Source of the DNA: Paramyrothecium sp. XJ0827
Taxonomy: Eukaryota; Ascomycota; Sordariomycetes; Hypocreales; Stachybotryaceae
NCBI GenBank assembly: GCA_020881915.1
Contig: JAJFPB010000009.1
Location: forward strand, 2,542,001-2,606,000
Direction: 5' to 3'
DNA: 64,000 nt
Shown: in pieces, positions 33,181 to 43,662 of the stretch
Layout of the letters: every line of letters starts with the position of its first letter
Position numbering within the stretch: position 1 is the stretch's first letter
Made by a program: the position numbers and the translations under genes
Notes under the pieces: generated by a model
Told to the model about the DNA's origin: nothing
Database searches by the model: none
Seen by the model: the letters and a program-made list of their open reading frames with translations, nothing else

Positions 33181-33969
33181 ATGGGCGACGCATCCGGCCT
33201 CCGAGACCCGACTGCCCTCATCTTTGGCGGCAATGGCAAGACGGCTCGCCAATTGACTGCCATCCTGCGCGACGCCGAAACCCCGCACGTCATCTACAGC
33301 GTCATCCGCAACCCGGACCAGATCCCGGACCTGGAGGCGATCGGGGCGAATCCGATTGTCCAGGACATTGCCACCGGCACCGAGGCGGACTTCCTCGACA
33401 TCATCGAGCGCACTCGGCCCCACGCCGTGGTATGGGCGGCCGGCGGCAAGGATCCCGAGTCGGCCCGGGCCGTGGACCGGGACGGGGCCATACGCGCCAT
33501 GAACGCCCTGGCCAAGTCGTCCGTACCGTCCAAGCGGTACATAGTGGTCAGCGCCTTGGATGTGCGTGACCGAGAGAACAAGCCGCTTCCGGACTGGTAC
33601 ACCGAGGCAGACGAGAAGCTCAGCGACCGCATGTGGGGGATCATCGGACCCATCCTGGAGGCCAAGCTGGAAGCCGACCGCGAGCTGAGGGTGGGCAATT
33701 CGACTCGGAAGCTCGACTACACCATCGTGAGACCAGGTGGCCTGGCGGAAGGGCCCGGCGAAGGCAAGGCCCGCGCGGGCAAGGTGGGCGTCCTCGGCAT
33801 GATCACGCGGGACGACGTCGCGAGGATCATCTACGCGGCACTGCGCAACAGGAAGACACATGGCCTTGCTTTCGACGTGCTCGGTCCTGTGGAGGACAGC
33901 TCGTCGATTGATCAGGCGGTGGCGCGGGTGGCAAGCAAGCACGAGGATACTTTTGAAGGCTATTACTGA
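33181..33969 (+). CDS. Atypical SDR / NmrA-like NAD(P)-binding protein
   Basis: One exon, 262 residues; the first true Met is at 33181. The N-terminus ALIFGGNGKTARQL is the glycine-rich Rossmann turn of atypical (a5/NmrA-like) SDRs. RYIVVSALDVRD and LDYTIVRPGGLAEGPG give the later beta strands; the classical YxxxK catalytic pair is replaced by a more variable region around DWYTEADEK. Yeast and bacterial relatives are mostly of unknown substrate. Codon use is visibly more GC-rich than in the flanking NLR and HET genes, and the gene has no intron. That could reflect high expression or a different origin. No cluster role is apparent. Confidence 0.85.
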   Translation: MGDASGLRDPTALIFGGNGKTARQLTAILRDAETPHVIYSVIRNPDQIPDLEAIGANPIVQDIATGTEADFLDIIERTRPHAVVWAAGGKDPESARAVDRDGAIRAMNALAKSSVPSKRYIVVSALDVRDRENKPLPDWYTEADEKLSDRMWGIIGPILEAKLEADRELRVGNSTRKLDYTIVRPGGLAEGPGEGKARAGKVGVLGMITRDDVARIIYAALRNRKTHGLAFDVLGPVEDSSSIDQAVARVASKHEDTFEGYY

Positions 33970-34031
33970 GCGGATTGACTCCGAGCTGTCATGACGATGG
34001 CTCAATCTTGTCATTTCTCATGTTAACCTTG

Positions 34032-36626
34032 TCATTCTAGGATGATATTATTGATGTTGAGATCCAACCCTTGTAGCTCTCCATCCATTATCCCGTCCAG
34101 ATAGCAGGCGCCCACGAGCTCAAACCTGGGCTCTTGCGGCAACCTTCCATCGAGTGGTTTTGGGTCCCGACCTGGCCGGACAATGAACGGCGTAGAAGCA
34201 CCCGAGAAAACGTAGACGGCGTCGCCAACTCGAGTCGTGGCTGGTACGTAGCCGAACAAGCCCCTCGCAGTGACGCACAGCCTTTTGCCAAGCATCCTGT
34301 GGAGGGACTGTACTACGCTTCCCACGGAGTTTTCAAACTTTGCGAATTCGTGGCTGCCCAAAGAATCTCGCCCTGCGTACTTGGAACTTTCGATCACGTC
34401 TTGGTCAAACCTCTCTTCGTCCAGCACGTAGGTTTCAGTACCATAGTCAAATCGATCGGCTAATACAGTACGCCAGAATGTGCCTAGTACGTCAGTTTGA
34501 TAACTTTGTGGCGATCTTTCCAGCGCGGCCTCTAGCAGATCGACGCCTTCGTCGATGAGTGTTTCGAGCTTTTCAAGGGCAAAATGTACTGTCCTGATAC
34601 GACGCCAGCATGATTCGGCTGTCGTTGGTCGTATCAGGCTTGCAAGGTCCCATACAGATGAGAGCCGCTCGACTGAGTCAATGGCAGCAGCAGATACCCC
34701 CAACAGTCGCTGTGAGCCACTGACCTCGAAAAGCGTACCATCTGTATGTGAGTAGCATTTGTATTTCCGCAGCGGCATGTGCCATGGTTGCTCCAGCTGT
34801 ACGTAGCCCTCCAGCTGCCTCGGCCTCCAATTTGGAACCCAGGATGGCAATGCTGCGTTGCGGACTCCAGCCGTCTCGCCTCCGGTATATCCGCTGCCCG
34901 CAATGACAAGATACTCCACGGCACTTTCTGTTAGAAAGACTATGCGGGCAGCCTCCAGCAGCAGCTCGTTCACCTGGATGTCATAGTCAACTCTCAATTT
35001 GGCTTTGGAAACCTCTGAGGTCAAACCCAGAACCCCATAGACCCTGTCAAGAGGCATCGTTGCGTCGAAACCGGTTGATAATTCGAGGGATTTATGGAGC
35101 GGAAGGCTACCGTCTCCTCGCGCTTGATATTGGTCTCGAACGCCCGCCATTCGCATAGCATTCCTGATTGATCGGTGCGCATCGGACACAACAGATGGAG
35201 ACAGGCCGCAGGAACTCCCAAAGCTGGCGTAATAGCCACAGGAAATCAACCACTCGAAAAATTCCTTGAATTCGTCCCATGGCACTGTTTCATGGCCGTA
35301 GCGGAGGACCATGCGCCTCCCGCACGCCACCTCTTGGATGATCCACGTCCTGGAGAACCAACTGCTAGAGAGGAAAGTGAGGATGCCTGCCCATCTGGCA
35401 CTGTAACGTCCCTGGTGGGTCACGCCCATGAGATCGTGCAGGCCTTCTGTATCCGCAGTATTGAGAGAGTGCAGACCGGCTGCAAACCAGGGCTTCTCGC
35501 CCAGCCACCCGATGACGAGGTCTGCCTGGCCGTATATGCTGTTCATAAGTGGGATTTGCCAAATCTTTTCTTTCGTGTTGGCTTGATCAATACAAATTGC
35601 ATCGATCCATAATAAGCGTGGCCGCTTGTGATCTCGCACGATGCGCAGCAGAGAGTAAATAGTCCGGGACACTGTTGCAGTTCGACCATTGACAAAAATC
35701 GACGCCTCGCCATCGTCCAGCCACCTGTAGGATACCGCTTGGTAGCCTTGCGCTTCCGACAATGGAACGTGGATGATTTCAGCGTAAACAGGACCACCGT
35801 ATAGAGATGGCAATAGCCTGAGCAGTCTGATCTCTCGCGTTTCTGCACAGAGCGAGGAATATGAATACGGCAGGAGACTGTTTTTGGTCACAGATCGCCG
35901 ATGGCTTTGTTGGTGATACTGAAAGGCGAGCTGTCTTGACAACTGGTAGAGGCGTGTAATTGGAGTGTCCCATATCGTTTGTGAAGAAAGAATGTACCAT
36001 TGGGGATAATACTCTCTGATATACTCGGCAGTCAAAGTCCCCCATGCCCAGGCTTGACCGCCAAAGATGACCGAGAAAAGGAGGCGCCTACGCAAAGGGC
36101 TTGCTTGCGCCGCCGTCCACAATGTCTTGCGATAAGAGACGGCCCACATGAGGAGCCTCTGATTCAGCACTTCCCTAGCCATCAACTCCACGGGCATGTG
36201 CTCGTGGGTGCCGAGCCTGGGTCTAGTGGACCAGTGACGGAAAGCTGGGTTCGTGTTGACGACGTAAAGAAGTTTGGCAGTCCCCAAAATCTCGAAGAAG
36301 TAGCTGAGCCCGCCCGAGGAGAAAATGATGCCCAAGCTGAGCAGCGTTTGACCAACCATCAGACTCATGATTATCACCGCAGGCCAGAGGCTGAAGTTCT
36401 CGTCGGAAAGAATTTCCATAACCGCATCTCGTCCATAATAGACAATGCAGGCTTCCTGTAAAAAGTGGTGACCGGGGACCCAAGACGACGCGCTCCAAAA
36501 GAATAAGTCCACCGCAAGATAGAAAGGCCAGTGCAACATGAAACGCAGCACTTGATGCCGTAGCAAGCGAGACAGCTGATCTCGCAGCTCAAAGTTGAAC
36601 CACTCGTGCAGAACCGGCCGGGCCAT
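34032..36626 (-). CDS. Membrane-anchored HET-domain protein
   Basis: A single exon of 864 residues starting MARPVLHEWF. The HET domain spans about residues 295-500: YQAVSYRWLDDGE, RLLWIDAICIDQ, QIPLMNSIYGQADLVIGWLG and, further on, SSWFSRTWIIQEVACG. This is the standard order in fungal heterokaryon-incompatibility proteins. Unusually, about 290 residues precede it. These contain at least three hydrophobic segments (near 32-50, 80-122 and 182-198), so the protein is probably anchored in a membrane with the HET domain in the cytosol. The C-terminal 350 residues have no domain I recognise. HET proteins can trigger cell death on fusion with genetically different hyphae; whether this one does is unknown. 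There is no partner gene directly adjacent apart from the NLR 1.3 kb further on. Confidence 0.88.
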   Translation of the reverse strand: MARPVLHEWFNFELRDQLSRLLRHQVLRFMLHWPFYLAVDLFFWSASSWVPGHHFLQEACIVYYGRDAVMEILSDENFSLWPAVIIMSLMVGQTLLSLGIIFSSGGLSYFFEILGTAKLLYVVNTNPAFRHWSTRPRLGTHEHMPVELMAREVLNQRLLMWAVSYRKTLWTAAQASPLRRRLLFSVIFGGQAWAWGTLTAEYIREYYPQWYILSSQTIWDTPITRLYQLSRQLAFQYHQQSHRRSVTKNSLLPYSYSSLCAETREIRLLRLLPSLYGGPVYAEIIHVPLSEAQGYQAVSYRWLDDGEASIFVNGRTATVSRTIYSLLRIVRDHKRPRLLWIDAICIDQANTKEKIWQIPLMNSIYGQADLVIGWLGEKPWFAAGLHSLNTADTEGLHDLMGVTHQGRYSARWAGILTFLSSSWFSRTWIIQEVACGRRMVLRYGHETVPWDEFKEFFEWLISCGYYASFGSSCGLSPSVVSDAHRSIRNAMRMAGVRDQYQARGDGSLPLHKSLELSTGFDATMPLDRVYGVLGLTSEVSKAKLRVDYDIQVNELLLEAARIVFLTESAVEYLVIAGSGYTGGETAGVRNAALPSWVPNWRPRQLEGYVQLEQPWHMPLRKYKCYSHTDGTLFEVSGSQRLLGVSAAAIDSVERLSSVWDLASLIRPTTAESCWRRIRTVHFALEKLETLIDEGVDLLEAALERSPQSYQTDVLGTFWRTVLADRFDYGTETYVLDEERFDQDVIESSKYAGRDSLGSHEFAKFENSVGSVVQSLHRMLGKRLCVTARGLFGYVPATTRVGDAVYVFSGASTPFIVRPGRDPKPLDGRLPQEPRFELVGACYLDGIMDGELQGLDLNINNIILE

Positions 36627-37683
36627 TATGCTGTGAGGCTTCGTTAGCTCTTGAGAATGTGACTTGCGATGAACGAGACATTTCTTATTTGTTTCTTTTG
36701 ACTGAGACAGCTGACGATGCGCTTCGTGCGGCTGAGATGCTCATAACGAGACCAGTGGGTCAGCTGACGCAGCGCACCACTTGCATAGCCGGCCTCCTCC
36801 ACCCATGTAACGAGGCCATCGTGCTCTCTTACATCGTCAAAAGGTATGATGAGTTGGGAAGCCTAACTCAGCAAATGCTCTGCTAACATGGTTCGATTGA
36901 ATAATATGCCATGGCTACTTTGTGTTGACGCCAGAGGTGACGGCAATTTGCAGCCGACACTTTTCCTCACTCCTCCAATATCCATTTTGCTTGAGCAACC
37001 AGAGAATTTCAATTTAGATGCGATACGGCGGCTTCTAACCATGTGTTGTTTCTATTCTCATTGAAACATAATCCTTCTGTTTCTCTCATACCGCCGTGTT
37101 TCATGCGACTTTTGTGGTTGGGAGCCTCGTTCCTGGGGAGAAACTCTTCCTGGAGCCTGCGCCCACTTCATAGTTGACACAAAGGCTTTAGACTGAGGAT
37201 AGCTCATTATTGTTGTGTGCATCTCCTTGATTTAGCAGTTGCACTCTGCACGTTTGATGACGCTTTTCCCCATATACATTCCAGAGTATTGCGTGTGGGT
37301 GGTGCTTGTTGCCATGGCGATAATCACCTGTATCGCCCTTTCCCGTACATTCCATCCATCGGAGAGGCCCAAGATCAGGGGAAATAAGGTCTCATGCTGG
37401 AATTTCAGCTCCGCTGTATACTTTGTTTGCTATCATAGTCTCTTTCCAGAACAAGCCCAGAATACAATGGTCTCTCCTCCGTAGTTCAGGATGTCATAAA
37501 ATGGTAAAGTGGGTCTTGAGGGCATTCTGTCTGAGTTTACACCGGGGTCCAAGGAATTTGCTCCGTTGTCAGGTCATTCATTTGACCTGGCTAAGGTATA
37601 AATGGATGCACGTCTTTCCAGGACATGTCACTATTCACACAGCAGAACACGACATTAACAAGGATCGACCTGCATCAAAAACT
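36627..37683. other. Divergent promoter region
   Basis: About 1.06 kb between the HET gene and the small secreted-protein gene. Small open frames lack domain features. A TATA-type element lies at 37597-37602, 82 bp before the secreted-protein start. Confidence 0.6.
37597..37602 (+). promoter_or_regulatory. TATA box of small secreted-protein gene
   Basis: TATAAA within AAGGTATAAATGG, about 80 bp upstream of the ATG at 37684. Spacing suits a short 5' leader. Confidence 0.55.
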
Positions 37684-38142
37684 ATGATCACTGCTTATCT
37701 CTTCGCCGTCCTTCTCGCTGCGCTAGCGACGGGGCAGCCAACACCCGCCATCGGCCAAGTAAGATCCATGCCGGTCCGATGACACTAAGTAATAACAAAA
37801 GTGAAAGGTCACCGCGTTCGCCGGTTTGAAGTACACGGGCGAATCCCAGGTGCTGCCAGTGGATTCTCGGTGTGAAACATTTCCCCCGTAAGAAAGCCGC
37901 TTCTTCCCCTTTTACATCGGTTAACACGTGTGCTAGCGGCTCTATTAAATCTCTCCAAATCCCACAAGGATATAAATGTGTCTTTCTGTGAGTGCAAGGC
38001 CGCTTCCTGAAGCTAAAGATGATGGCTGACAAGTCGTAGTGAGGATTGCAGCCTGTTTGTGAAGAGCTTTAGACAAAATGTTCCTAACCTTGGGCTGCTG
38101 GATAAAGATAACTCCGTTTCATGTTACAAATTGGGTTCGTGA
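37684..38142 (+). CDS. Small secreted protein, beta/gamma-crystallin-like
   Basis: Four small exons, 37684-37758, 37808-37887, 37937-37987 and 38040-38142, sum to 309 nt, 102 residues. The introns (49, 49 and 52 nt) have GTAAGA, GTAAGA or GTGAGT donors and AG acceptors, and every junction is in phase. The first exon is a signal peptide (MITAYLFAVLLAALATGQ). The mature part has four Cys in the spaced pattern RCETFP, YKCVFL, EDCSLF and SVSCYK. Greek-key-like repeats are visible: FAGLKYTGES, then a Cys-rich second unit with IPQGYKC and VPNLG. This spacing resembles fungal secreted beta/gamma-crystallin-type proteins. The fold call is by pattern only. Role unknown; such proteins are often developmentally or host-interaction regulated. 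Confidence 0.8.
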
Positions 38143-38516
38143 TCATAGGTGTACATAGCCATGACTTGCTATTTATTTAATATGATACATTTTTATAATC
38201 TACACGACTTTATGATTAGCGACTTGTCTTGTTTGGTCCATTATTTCACTACCAGAGACTTAATTTCAGTCAATTAAGCTGATATCATTCGAATGTAACA
38301 CATGGCTGTCCTGTAGAATAAGATCGGAGGTGGTGAGCTGTGGAGCCCATGGCTCCATGGTTGGATTCAAGGATTCATAATCGGAACATTGGAATATCCT
38401 TACAACACATGAAGTAGTTCCGACGTCGAGCGAACTACCGTAGAACTGATACGCTGCATGCACTGGTATTTTCAGGAGACATTGCTGGTTTTTATTTGTG
38501 ATCAACGACGAAGTAC
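38143..38516. other. Convergent intergenic gap
   Basis: About 370 bp, AT-rich, between the stops of the secreted protein (+) and the aldehyde dehydrogenase (-). No gene seen. Confidence 0.6.
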
Positions 38517-40180
38517 TTAGCCGTATCTAACATTTCCCGAGCCTTCTCTGAACCAATCATCGGCTCCAAGCGACTCTTCTGGAGACGCAAAGTTCATGAT
38601 GGTACTTTTTGTCTTGGTGTAGGACTGGTACGCATCAACCCCATTCTCACTGCCGACGCCGCTCGAGGTTTTGTTTCCACCCCACGGGCTGCTCGGGTCG
38701 TTGCGGTGGTGCGTGTTGACCCACGTAATGCCGGCCTCGATCTGCTCGGACACCCTGAAAGCCCGGGACATGTCTTGCGTCCAGATTCCGGCGCCTAAGC
38801 CAAACTCGCTGTCGTTGGCGAGAGCAATCGCCTCCTCCTCGGTCTCGAAGCCAACGACGACGATGACCGGCCCGAAGGCCTCCTCACGCCAGATTGAAGT
38901 CTGAACGATGCTATTTCCCGTCGAAGACGTCAGGACTGTAGGCTCGTAGTAGTATCCCTGAGAAAGGTTGAACGAATCCAGCTTGCTGGATCCCTGCATG
39001 CGCTCTCCACCAACAAGGGTCTTTGCATTCCCACTCGACACTGCATCGTTGACCAACCCTTCGACGCGCTGCAGTTGCTTGAGGGAAATCAGAGGGCCCA
39101 TCATCGATTCCGCATTAGTAGGATCTCCAATACGTCTGCTGATTGACTCAACCTTGGGCTTGAGCTTTGCGAGGACATCGTCGAGGATGCTGGCTTCCAC
39201 AATGATCCTCGTGCTGGCGACGCAGGTCTGCCCACTGGCGATGAAGCTTCCAAAGGCGATGCCGTTGACGGCAACATCTAAGTTCGCATCTTTGAAGACC
39301 ACCAAGGGCGCTTTGCCTCCCAACTCTGCCGTGAGCTTGGTCAGGTTGCCGCCCACAATCTGACCAATGGCTCTTCCTGCGACAGTGCCTCCTGTCACGT
39401 CCACCTTTTTCACCAGAGGGTGTTCGCAGAGCGCCTTGCCGGTAGTGGCGCCGTATCCAGGAAGAACAGTAAAAACTCCGTCAGGGACTCCGGCCTCGCG
39501 AAGAATTTCTCCCAGCAAAAGAGTCGTCAGCGGCGTCGACTCGCTGGGCTTGACTATGACGCTATTCCCCGCCGCAAGTGCCGGAGCCAGCTTCTTTATG
39601 CAAATGAGCAGCGGGTGATTGAACGATGTGATCTGAACAACGACGCCCAGAGGAACACGATCGATGAAATTGTGTAGCTTCCCCATCGTCGGCAGAACCG
39701 GGCGCTCCTCCACCCGTATGAGTGCGGCGTAGTACTTGAACCACCTGACCAGTGTCGGAACCTGCGCATTCATCTCGCGTATCGCGCGACCAGTCTGCTC
39801 CACCTCGAGAGCAATCAGACGAGGCAGAGCCGCCGACAATAATGAGGCACATTTTTCGAGAACATCGGCGCGGTGGTGACGTGACGCCCGCGACCAGACA
39901 CCCGACTTGAAGGCTTCATGAGCAGCCGCGACAGCGACTTCAATGTCCTCTGGCGATGCTGAATGAGACCTGGTTCGAAGCGTAAGAAAACTCAGCAGGC
40001 TTACGGGGTACGCTTCCACTCACGTCGCAAAGACCTGCCCGTTCGCGGGATTCTCAACCGGGATCCTGTTGGCTCGTTAGTCACATTGAGAGATGCACCG
40101 GCCTGCATCCGCAACACGTACAACTCGCCCCGGCCGGGCTGCTTCTTGCCCGCGATCCAAAGTGGATAAGGCTCTGTCAT
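38517..40180 (-). CDS. NAD(P)-dependent aldehyde dehydrogenase
   Basis: Exons 40180-40116, 40065-40024 and 39969-38517 give 519 residues. The first two exons are short and rebuild YPLWIAGKK...GELYVIPVENPANGQVFAT, the standard ALDH N-terminus. The ALDH motifs are complete: ITSFNHPLL, AAGNSVIVKPSE (cofactor Lys), TAELGGKAPLVVF (general-base Glu), GSFIASGQTCVAS (nucleophilic Cys) and EEAFGPVIVVVGF. It oxidises an aldehyde to a carboxylic acid. It belongs to the broad aromatic/betaine-type ALDH group, and substrate cannot be deduced. No PTS1 or clear presequence is seen, so it is probably cytosolic. It has no obvious functional partner next to it. Confidence 0.93.
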
Positions 40181-41204
40181 ATTCGCAAATCCCGTTGCTC
40201 GACAATTTTTTGTAGGTAGAAATGCACGGGAGCTGGGAAGAAAGGCGGTCCTTGATAATATGGCGTTTGGGAAGACTGGAGCCGAACCCCTCATCGGCGC
40301 TCCCCGGCGAAGCCCGTTATCTTGACACGCCCCAGTAAATCATCTCCGTTATCATAACTTATTAGCAACACAAGCAGACCCCACCATTTTCCACAAACGT
40401 GTCACTCACCCGAGTAGCAAGAGTAAGAGATCTTTAGATAGCGAAGGCTTTGATATCCAAGAGAGACAGAGAGACCAGCCCAGCAAAGTGTAGTGGATTG
40501 AATACAGGAACACGTACAAATGTTGATGCACCCATTGAGTATTACAGTGAATTAGTCAGTTGCTAAGCTAAGGCGCTAGGGCGCCATTGTCTAGTTCTCG
40601 ATCCGGAAGGTTAGCAGCCGTCTACCCACAGTCACAGGCATATCCCCTGCACGCTGTTGAAGAGAGCCGGGCCCGATGCAAATAGCATGCGGGCAAGCAC
40701 GTCCTGGTGAAAGCAATCACTTTGTCGCAAATACACCGGTTGTTTTATTGAATGAAGCAAATTGCTGCTCAGTGTACCTCCAGTGTACCCAAAGCCTATA
40801 GCTCTGGTGGGTGCCGCGTTGTACTCGAGGTATTGGACTAAACTGAGTATTGGCCACCACTTTCAATCGACGGCGCTTGCGTCGGTTTCAATTTTGCTTC
40901 TCTCTGTACAATATTGGCTCAATATCTCATTTTAGTTCGTTGCTGGGCTCACCACTTAGGCACATGCAATCTGAGATGACTTTCATACACAGGCCTCTTC
41001 TCATCGCGATACTGCTAAGCAAGTGCGTATTTAGGCCTGGTCGGTATCCAATTGTATGAGGCTGAAATCCTTGCAATTTCGCTAGCCCATATTTTCTCCC
41101 GTGCTTGCTCTGGTAAATTGTGAATTGAGACAGGCTGCATTCGACGACTTAGTACATCCCGAGTGTCCTGCCCAACGAGAATTAGAATCACATTCCAAGG
41201 GAAT
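40181..41204. other. Divergent promoter region
   Basis: About 1 kb between the ALDH and HET starts. No gene, tRNA or repeat recognised. Confidence 0.55.
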
Positions 41205-43614
41205 ATGGCGGATTCATCTCTCTGCGACGATTGCTGCTGTCTAGTCCTGACTGACAAGGAAATCTTGGAGAGCGGCCATGTCGTGGACGAACACCTCCCG
41301 AGTCCGACGGCGCGGAAACCCTGGTTGGCGTTTAGATGTCTGCCCAAGATACGGGACGGATTCTCCTACGATGTTTTCAGTGGGGGAGAGAATCATGAGC
41401 CTCAATTCTTCCACCACATACCCCTGCAGCATAGCCGGCAAGACGTGTTCCCTTCATTTCCGCTCCTGAAAGAGTCTGCGGAGCGGGGTTGCGCCTTTTG
41501 TGGGATGCTGCGCGTAGCGATTTTGCAAAAGAGTATGATCTCGAGCGCGGTGCGGCCTCCAAGATCTGGTTGAATCAAAGCCTAACATTGTTTAGTCGAC
41601 AAATCCTCGTCACCAGAACCAAGTCTGCCCGATGAGCCTCCGGAGTGGGCCGACTTCAAACCTGATGAGGAAATCGAGCTCAACTTTGGCTACTTTCTTC
41701 AGTATTGGCCCTATAACCAAAACTCACGAAAGAGGCACCGAACATACATGGCAATCGATGCCATCGGGCTGGGGAGATTGGCGGCCATTGTGTCGAAGAA
41801 GGGCATAGGGCAGGTAGCATATAAGGATATTTACACGGATGAGTCTGACCCATTCATCTTCGGGCCAACTCATGTGAACTTCACCATCCGAGTTGACGAA
41901 CGAGGTATGAAACTGTCCTTGAGGTGGGCAGTAGAGTGACTAACTTGCATCAGACTCGCCGGTAGGGGGATTCTTGCAGGTTTACGACCTGGCCGTCGAC
42001 AGCAATCCCGTCTCTAGCAAAGTCATTCAGCGCGTGAAGCAGTGGCTTGCGATGTGCGTCGAAGAGCACCAAGACACCTGCAGTGTTGACGACCAGTTCG
42101 AGTGTTACCAGCCAAATGCCGTACCGACTAGGCTACTCTGGATAGGCGAGGGTGAGCTTCGTCTCGTGTTGCCGAGAGGCCGTAGACACCCTGCTGGAAT
42201 ACGATTTCCCTACGCTGCATTTTCCTATTGTTGGGGCGACCATGTCCCTTTGAAGACAGAAAAGGCGACTATTGACGACAGGATGAAGGGGATACCTCTG
42301 GACACGCTTCCCGCTGTGTTCAAGGATGTTGTGACGGTGGCGCGGGCGCTCAACATAGGTTACCTGTGGATTGATGCACTGTGTATTGTGCAGGATGATG
42401 CCGACGACTGGCGAAGAGAGGCAGCGCAAATGGCCGACGTCTACCGAAAAGCAGTCTTCACTATCGTGGCAGCGTCAAGTACCTCCGCCAGCGAGTCGTT
42501 CTTGGTGTCCCGTCCCGGAAATGTCATCGACAGTAACCCTATGAAATTCCCATTCAAGTCTCAAAAGTATCCACAGGTATCAGGCCATTACCTTGTCAGT
42601 CCTTGCGAGGAGAAGGTCAACCACGGTGGTAGGAAAGCACTAGATGAGCTAGACGGGTCACGGTGGGCTACTCGGGCATGGACATTTCAGGAACAGTATC
42701 TTTCACGCCGGCTGATCATCTTTGGCCACAACATGACGCAGTTCCACTGCCGAGAATGGAGTCTCCGCGAAGATTGCATCGCGCGGTTTCGAAGGGAGCT
42801 CAGCGATGCGCCAATGTATAACCGGGATGTTCACGCCGACTGCGATGAGCACGAGCACGAAAACAACTACGCCATTTGGTACCAGCTCATTGAGCAGTTC
42901 TCGGCCCGGCAAGCAACTTTTCGTAGCGACCGACTCCCATCTATACAAGGTGTCGCTACTGAGATGGCGCACTACCTTGTGCAACACGGCGAGCCGGATA
43001 CGTATCTTGCCGGTTTGTGGTCGGGAGATTTGAGGCAGGGACTTGTATGGAGGGTATCTCCCAATGACAAGGCGGCAAATGATTCAGAATCAAGCGATTA
43101 TGTTGCGCCGAGCTGGTCGTGGGCGTCCTACTTTGGGCGCGTAGATTTCATGCCTTTGCTGACTCCAGGATTCAGCGTAGGAGACGTAGTCAAGGCCGAG
43201 ACAACCCTCCAGACGGACGAAAACTTACTAGGCGCTGTAATGGGCGGTGTACTTGTCATTCACGGCCCTGCGATGTCATTCGATGGTTCAGCAGACCCCA
43301 AGATTGCAGACATCTGCGGAGATGGAGATCCGCAGAAGTTGGCAGCTAGTGGAGGCTTCTTCCTCGACAGACCAGTTGGTCTCCGAGACGAGTCCTTGCA
43401 AAGGCCCACTTGGCTACTGCCTATTTGGGCAGCGCGACGCACAGGATCATTGTGGAAGCTATCGGGCCTTATACTTGAACAATCTGATAACATCGAGAAC
43501 GAAAATCAGTTCATACGAATAGGTTCTTTTGAAGGGAAAGAGCAAGAATTTGAGGACATTTCCTCGGTCCTTGACGAGGGTGGCTGGCCACGAATGTCTT
43601 TCGAAATACTCTAA
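41205..43614 (+). CDS. HET-domain protein
   Basis: Exons 41205-41532, 41596-41904 and 41966-43614 give 761 residues. Intron 1 (GTATGA...TTTAG) rebuilds AILQKIDKSS. Intron 2 uses the acceptor at 41965 (GGTAG), which alone gives the in-frame join DERGGFLQVYDLAVD. An N-terminal Cys-rich stretch (CDDCCCLVLT and ERGCAFCGML) precedes the HET domain. The HET motifs are YAAFSYCWGDH, LNIGYLWIDALCIVQDD and ADVYRKAVFTIVAAS, then WATRAWTFQEQYLSRRLIIF. The C-terminus carries the usual HET-family YVAPSWSWASYFG motif. It probably works in self/non-self recognition or stress-triggered cell death. The N-terminal cysteines could bind a metal, but the spacing does not match a known finger. Confidence 0.9.
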
Positions 43615-43662
43615 GAGTAACTGTTCAGCAAAAATATCTACTATTGTGCTCATCACCTCTAT

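Noticed and set aside
32992..34014. 340-residue minus-strand open frame rich in His, Arg and Gly
   Set aside because: It is antisense to the GC-rich SDR gene; long shadow frames are expected in GC-rich coding DNA, and it has no recognisable domain.
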